Source of the DNA: Acidobacteriota bacterium
Lineage (GTDB): Bacteria > Acidobacteriota > UBA4820 > DSQY01
Direction of reading: 5' to 3'
Assembly (NCBI GenBank): GCA_021814085.1
Contig: JAKAJA010000073.1
Coordinates: 1 to 7,760, forward strand
Length of the DNA stretch: 7,760 nucleotides
The notes beneath the pieces are model-generated. The model was given only the letters and a program-made list of their open reading frames with translations. It was not told where the DNA came from and did not search any database. The translations under genes were made by a program, and so were the position numbers. Below are positions 4,596-7,760 of this stretch, in pieces. Within the stretch, counting starts at the first letter, position 1. Each line of letters starts with the position of its first letter.

Positions 4596-6206
4596 TTGGA
4601 CATCCCTGCACCGGCCCGCTTTGTCGATCCGCACCGAAGGCCGCTCCGGCAGACGCTCCGCATGCTCGCCCAAGCGGGGTATTCGGGGACCATGGAGGGG
4701 AGCCGCCGCGCCGAGGACCTCTTCTTGGACACGCAGGGGGGGAAACTAGCGGCCGGCGGGGAGAGACTCAGGCTCCGCCGGGAGAGAGGCTCGTGGAGCT
4801 GGCGGTACGATCCCATCGCCGGGCCTTCGGCCGAAGCCCCGGCCCAGGCCTATTCGGGGCCATGGCCCCTGCGTGCGGGGGAGGGCAACCTGCCGGTTGG
4901 TGCGGCGGGGATCGTAGGCGGGAACGGGCTCTTCCCCGGCGCGTGGGTCCGCCTGGCAACCTCTTTCGCGGACCTCACTTCCCCGTCCGGGACCCGCCTG
5001 CGCCTGGTATCAGAAACACCAATCCTGGCGCGCGGCCCTTTCACCGATGAGCGCTCCCCCTTGAAGGTCACCCTCCTGACGGTCCGCCTCCTGGAGGGCG
5101 ACCCCTCCGAGCTCCAGCACCTGGCCGCCTACCTCAGGGATTTCCTCCGCCTGGCCCCCGAGGAAAGGGACCTTTGCTCCATGGCCCTCGATGCCCTGGG
5201 GCGCCCCGAACCTGGGGGGCACCCGCCCGAAAGCCTGCGGGTCGGCCCCGAAAACACGCTTGCGGTGGTGGCGCGGAAGATCGTGTCCCAGCAAGCCATT
5301 AAAATGCGCGCCAACACCGAAGGGACCCGGTTGGACCTCGACCCCGAATACCTCCACGACCTGCGTGTAGCCACACGGCGGCTCCGCTCCGCCCTCAAGC
5401 TCCTGGGATCCGCGGTGGGTCGCAGGCGGACCGAATCCCTACGGCGAGAGATCTCCTGGATCGGGGGTCTCCTGGGCGAGGTGAGGGACCTGGACGTGTT
5501 CATGGGAAACCTCGCCACCCACGCGGGGCGCCTCGCGGAGGCGGGGCGCGTGACCAAACCCCTCGAAGAGGAGCTCGCGGCGCGCCGGAGGCCTGCCCTA
5601 GATGCCCTTGTCGCGGGGCTGCAGGGGCGGCGGTATGCCTCCCTCCTGGGGCGCCTGGAGACCCTCGGCGCCTCCCGCGCACCGGTCCATCCCAGAGGGT
5701 TCGCGGGAATCCCCGCCGAGGTGGCGGGGCCAACGTTCATCGGGAAGGCCTACAGGCGAGTCGTTCAGCAGGGGCGGACCGCGGTTTCGGCGCAGGAGCC
5801 CGCGGCCTTGCACCGGCTGAGGATCCTTTTCAAGCGGCTTCGCTATGCCAGCGAGTTCTTTGCCCCCGCCATGGGCGGGCGTTTGGACCCCCTCATCCGG
5901 GCCATGGTCAAATTCCAGGACTGCCTGGGGGAGCACCAGGACGCGGCGGTGGCGGCCCAGAAGATCGACACCCTCGCAAGGGAGATGGCGGCCGGTGGCT
6001 CCCTGCCCGTGGAAGCCCTTCTCGACCTGGGCTCCCTCATCCAGGTCCAGAGGGAGATAGCGATGGACCGGAGGGCCCGCCTGGCGGACCTGTGGAGGAA
6101 GTTCGACCGGGCCTCGGTCCGGCGCTGTCTGGCTGGGGACGGGGAGGTCGCCGGGGACACACCCTTGAAACCTTCGCCCCCGCCCAGGCGTAGAGCAAGC
6201 ACATGA
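4596..6206 (+). CDS. CYTH-CHAD protein: degenerate CYTH half fused to an intact polyphosphate-binding CHAD domain
   Basis: The protein has 536 residues if it starts at TTG 4596. Residues 1-200 follow the outline of a CYTH (triphosphate tunnel) domain: EDLFLDTQGGKLAAGGERLR (40-59) resembles the CYTH DtYfDTpdg.L...g..LRlR stretch, and LLEGDPSELQHLAAYL (165-180) resembles its E.ElkeGd..aL..La segment. The signature ExExK at the N-terminus and the later Glu-x-Glu of the tunnel are missing (VTLLTVRLLEGD in their place), so catalysis is unlikely. Residues about 218-510 are CHAD: LHDLRVATRRLRSAL (253-267), LLGEVRDLDVF (292-302), LHRLRILFKRLRYASEFF (405-422) and CLGEHQDAAVA (443-453), with the His, Arg and Lys residues that form the basic phosphate-binding channel. 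CHAD domains bind polyphosphate. A Pro/Arg-rich tail ends the protein. The stop overlaps the ABC ATPase start (ATGA). The start is uncertain; the CHAD assignment is firm. Confidence 0.88.
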   Translation: MDIPAPARFVDPHRRPLRQTLRMLAQAGYSGTMEGSRRAEDLFLDTQGGKLAAGGERLRLRRERGSWSWRYDPIAGPSAEAPAQAYSGPWPLRAGEGNLPVGAAGIVGGNGLFPGAWVRLATSFADLTSPSGTRLRLVSETPILARGPFTDERSPLKVTLLTVRLLEGDPSELQHLAAYLRDFLRLAPEERDLCSMALDALGRPEPGGHPPESLRVGPENTLAVVARKIVSQQAIKMRANTEGTRLDLDPEYLHDLRVATRRLRSALKLLGSAVGRRRTESLRREISWIGGLLGEVRDLDVFMGNLATHAGRLAEAGRVTKPLEEELAARRRPALDALVAGLQGRRYASLLGRLETLGASRAPVHPRGFAGIPAEVAGPTFIGKAYRRVVQQGRTAVSAQEPAALHRLRILFKRLRYASEFFAPAMGGRLDPLIRAMVKFQDCLGEHQDAAVAAQKIDTLAREMAAGGSLPVEALLDLGSLIQVQREIAMDRRARLADLWRKFDRASVRRCLAGDGEVAGDTPLKPSPPPRRRAST

Positions 6207-7141
6207 GCGTGCTGTCGGTCCAGGACATCCGCGTCCGCTACGGCTCCACCGAGGCCCTGAGAGGGGTGACCTTCGAGGTCCAGGCGGGAGCGGTGGGGCT
6301 CCTGGGCCCCAATGGCGCGGGCAAATCCACCCTCATCAAGGCCCTCCTCGGGCTCGTGCCCCTCGTCTCCGGCCGATTCAGCCTCATGGGACAGGACAGC
6401 CGGTCCCTGGGCCCCGCGCTCCGGGACCGCGTGGGATATGTCCCCGAGCGGGAAGGCCTGCGGCCCGGCATGAGCGGCGTCTCCTGGGTTGCCCTCCTTG
6501 GGGAACTTTCGGGGTTGCCCCGCGCCTTCGCCGTGGAGCGAGCCCACGAGGTGCTCCAGTACGTGGGCCTCGAGGAGAGCCGCTACCGCAACGTGGAAAC
6601 CTTCTCCACGGGCATGCGCCAGCGCCTCAAGCTCGCCGCGGCCCTCGTCCACGACCCGACCCTCCTCCTCCTGGACGAACCCACCTCGGGCATGGACCCC
6701 GTGGGCCGGGAGGAGATGCTCGAACTCTGCCGGGATATCGTGAAGCAGGGCAAGACGGTTCTCCTTTCCACGCACATCCTCAAGGACGTGGAGGCCCTCT
6801 GCGCCCAGGTGGTCATCCTCCACCGGGGCCAGGTGCAGGCGGGGGTCTCCGTGGAGGACTGGACCCGCAGCGAGGCGCAGCACTTCATCGTCCAGTGGGA
6901 AGGGGACGGGAAGGGCGAGGCTTTCGCGTTGGCCTGCTCTCGCGCCGGGTGGACCGCCGAGGCTAGAAAGGACGGTCTCTTCAAGCTCGTCCTCCCCGCG
7001 GGCGAGAGCCCCCGGAGCGTCTTCCGCGTGGCCCGAGAGGCGGGGGGCGCGGTGAACCGTTTCGTCCGCGAGGAGACCTCCCTGGAGGAACTCTTCCTTT
7101 CGGCCCTCCAGAAGAACGGGGAGAACCATGCCGGTCTATGA
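6203..7141 (+). CDS. ABC transporter ATP-binding protein (ABC-2 export type)
   Basis: The protein has 312 residues and ATG 6203 overlaps the CHAD stop by 4 bases. The ribosome binding site is weak, suggesting translational coupling. It is a complete nucleotide-binding domain: Walker A GPNGAGKST (35-43), the YVPE Q-loop variant typical of NatA-like ATPases (79-82), signature FSTGMRQRLKLA (134-145), Walker B LLLLDEP (154-160), D-loop SGMDP (162-166) and the H-loop His191 in STH. Residues about 215-305 form the extra C-terminal domain common in this subfamily, ending in SLEELFLSAL (293-302), which is characteristic of such proteins. It powers export or membrane remodelling with the permease that follows (14-base overlap). 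The substrate is not evident. The typical partner pairing is drug, antibiotic or polysaccharide export, or sodium efflux. Confidence 0.95.
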   Translation: MSVLSVQDIRVRYGSTEALRGVTFEVQAGAVGLLGPNGAGKSTLIKALLGLVPLVSGRFSLMGQDSRSLGPALRDRVGYVPEREGLRPGMSGVSWVALLGELSGLPRAFAVERAHEVLQYVGLEESRYRNVETFSTGMRQRLKLAAALVHDPTLLLLDEPTSGMDPVGREEMLELCRDIVKQGKTVLLSTHILKDVEALCAQVVILHRGQVQAGVSVEDWTRSEAQHFIVQWEGDGKGEAFALACSRAGWTAEARKDGLFKLVLPAGESPRSVFRVAREAGGAVNRFVREETSLEELFLSALQKNGENHAGL

Positions 7142-7760
7142 GCAGGGCTACGAGGCCTACACGGGGCCGAGGTCGCCCCTGGGGCGCCGGTGGCTTCCCC
7201 TCTTCAGGGAGGAGGTCCTTCCGTATTTCAAGAAGCGGCGCTTCGTCTTCCTCCTCATCCTCGCCCTGGCGCCGTGGATGTACGGGGTCGCCCTCACCTT
7301 CCTGCACACCCAGCTCGGGGACGCGGACTGGGCCAAGGATCTCATCAAGCAGCTCCCCGTGGTGGACGAGAAGCTCGTGGCCACCCTCCTCACGAACGGC
7401 TACGACCTCTTCCTCCTGTTCATCGTGGCCATCTGGGTGGGGTCAGGTCTTGTGGCAAGGGACCGGAAGGACATGACCCTCGACGTGTTCCTCGGCAGGG
7501 CCGTGAGCTCCTTCCAGTATCTCTGGGCCAAGGGGGCGGCCCTGGGGGTCTTCCTCCTCCTCTTCTCCCTCCTGCCCACCGTCGTCCTCGTGCTGTTCCA
7601 GGTGGGTCTCACGGGCGACGCGGCGTGGATCTTCGTCCACGCGCGGGTCCTCTGGGGGACCCTCCTCTACACCGTGGTGGGCCCTGGCTCCCTCGTGCTG
7701 GCCATGCTGGCCCTGTCGTCCCTGGCCCGGTCCCCTCGTGTGGTGGGGCTCGCCTTCATC
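7128..7760 (+). CDS. ABC-2 type transporter permease, N-terminal part (cut by window end)
   Basis: The frame is open from ATG 7128 to the window end: 211 codons without a stop. GGGGAG (7118-7123) sits four bases before the ATG, inside the end of the ATPase gene. The cytosolic N-terminus (MPVYEQGYEAYTG, 1-13) is of the kind seen in ABC-2 permeases. It is followed by hydrophobic segments near 38-59, 92-110, 136-159 and 175-199. The soluble loop 60-90 between the first two segments is charged. The N-terminus and the adjacent ATPase identify it as the membrane partner. One or more further segments should lie beyond the window. Confidence 0.88.
   Translation, partial: MPVYEQGYEAYTGPRSPLGRRWLPLFREEVLPYFKKRRFVFLLILALAPWMYGVALTFLHTQLGDADWAKDLIKQLPVVDEKLVATLLTNGYDLFLLFIVAIWVGSGLVARDRKDMTLDVFLGRAVSSFQYLWAKGAALGVFLLLFSLLPTVVLVLFQVGLTGDAAWIFVHARVLWGTLLYTVVGPGSLVLAMLALSSLARSPRVVGLAFI

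Noticed and set aside
5843..7129. Minus-strand open frame of 428 codons opposite the CHAD and ABC ATPase genes
   Set aside because: Its composition (Glu/Gly/His/Leu-rich, low complexity) is typical of an antisense shadow of high-GC coding DNA. It lies over two well-recognised genes.

Overview
The window is a high-GC bacterial segment, roughly two thirds G+C by eye. The codon style, the Ppx/GppA protein, the CYTH-CHAD protein and the ABC-2 permease would suit an acidobacterium or a deltaproteobacterial/myxobacterial-type genome. This placement is only an impression, because no rRNA or other phylogenetic marker is present. Nothing looks mobile: there are no tRNA genes, insertion sequences, CRISPR arrays or integrases.

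Layout. Positions 1-77 on the minus strand hold the first 25 codons of a gene that resembles the N-terminal domain I of the replication initiator DnaA. Positions 78-274 are a divergent control region. It carries a cluster of DnaA-box-like 9-mers (80-111), a minus-strand extended -10 element (133-141) and a well-formed plus-strand sigma70-type promoter (202-230). From 275 to the end everything reads on the plus strand as one tightly packed, probably co-transcribed series. The genes are a Ppx/GppA phosphatase with an HD-like C-terminal half (275-1870), two tandem thymidylate-kinase-like P-loop proteins (1867-2550 and 2547-3248) and a small lysine-rich hypothetical protein (3254-3739). They are followed by a calcineurin-like metallophosphoesterase (3793-4506), a CYTH-CHAD protein with an eroded CYTH half (4596-6206), an ABC transporter ATPase (6203-7141) and a 3'-truncated ABC-2 type permease (7128-7760). 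Four junctions overlap by 4-14 bases, and I see no convincing terminator between genes.

How the genes may work together. Ppx/GppA enzymes hydrolyse polyphosphate or (p)ppGpp, CHAD domains bind polyphosphate, and CYTH proteins act on tri/polyphosphates. A lysine-rich protein and a metallophosphoesterase with its own lysine-rich loop lie between them. The two TMK-like proteins lack the dTMP-binding loop of true thymidylate kinases, and one has Arg in place of the Walker A Lys. My inference is that 275-6206 is a polyphosphate (or related phosphoanhydride) handling locus. In it, the TMK-like pair would be the undescribed component, possibly an active plus regulatory subunit. The ABC transporter genes at the end are translationally coupled to the CHAD gene but look like a generic export system, so their functional link is uncertain.
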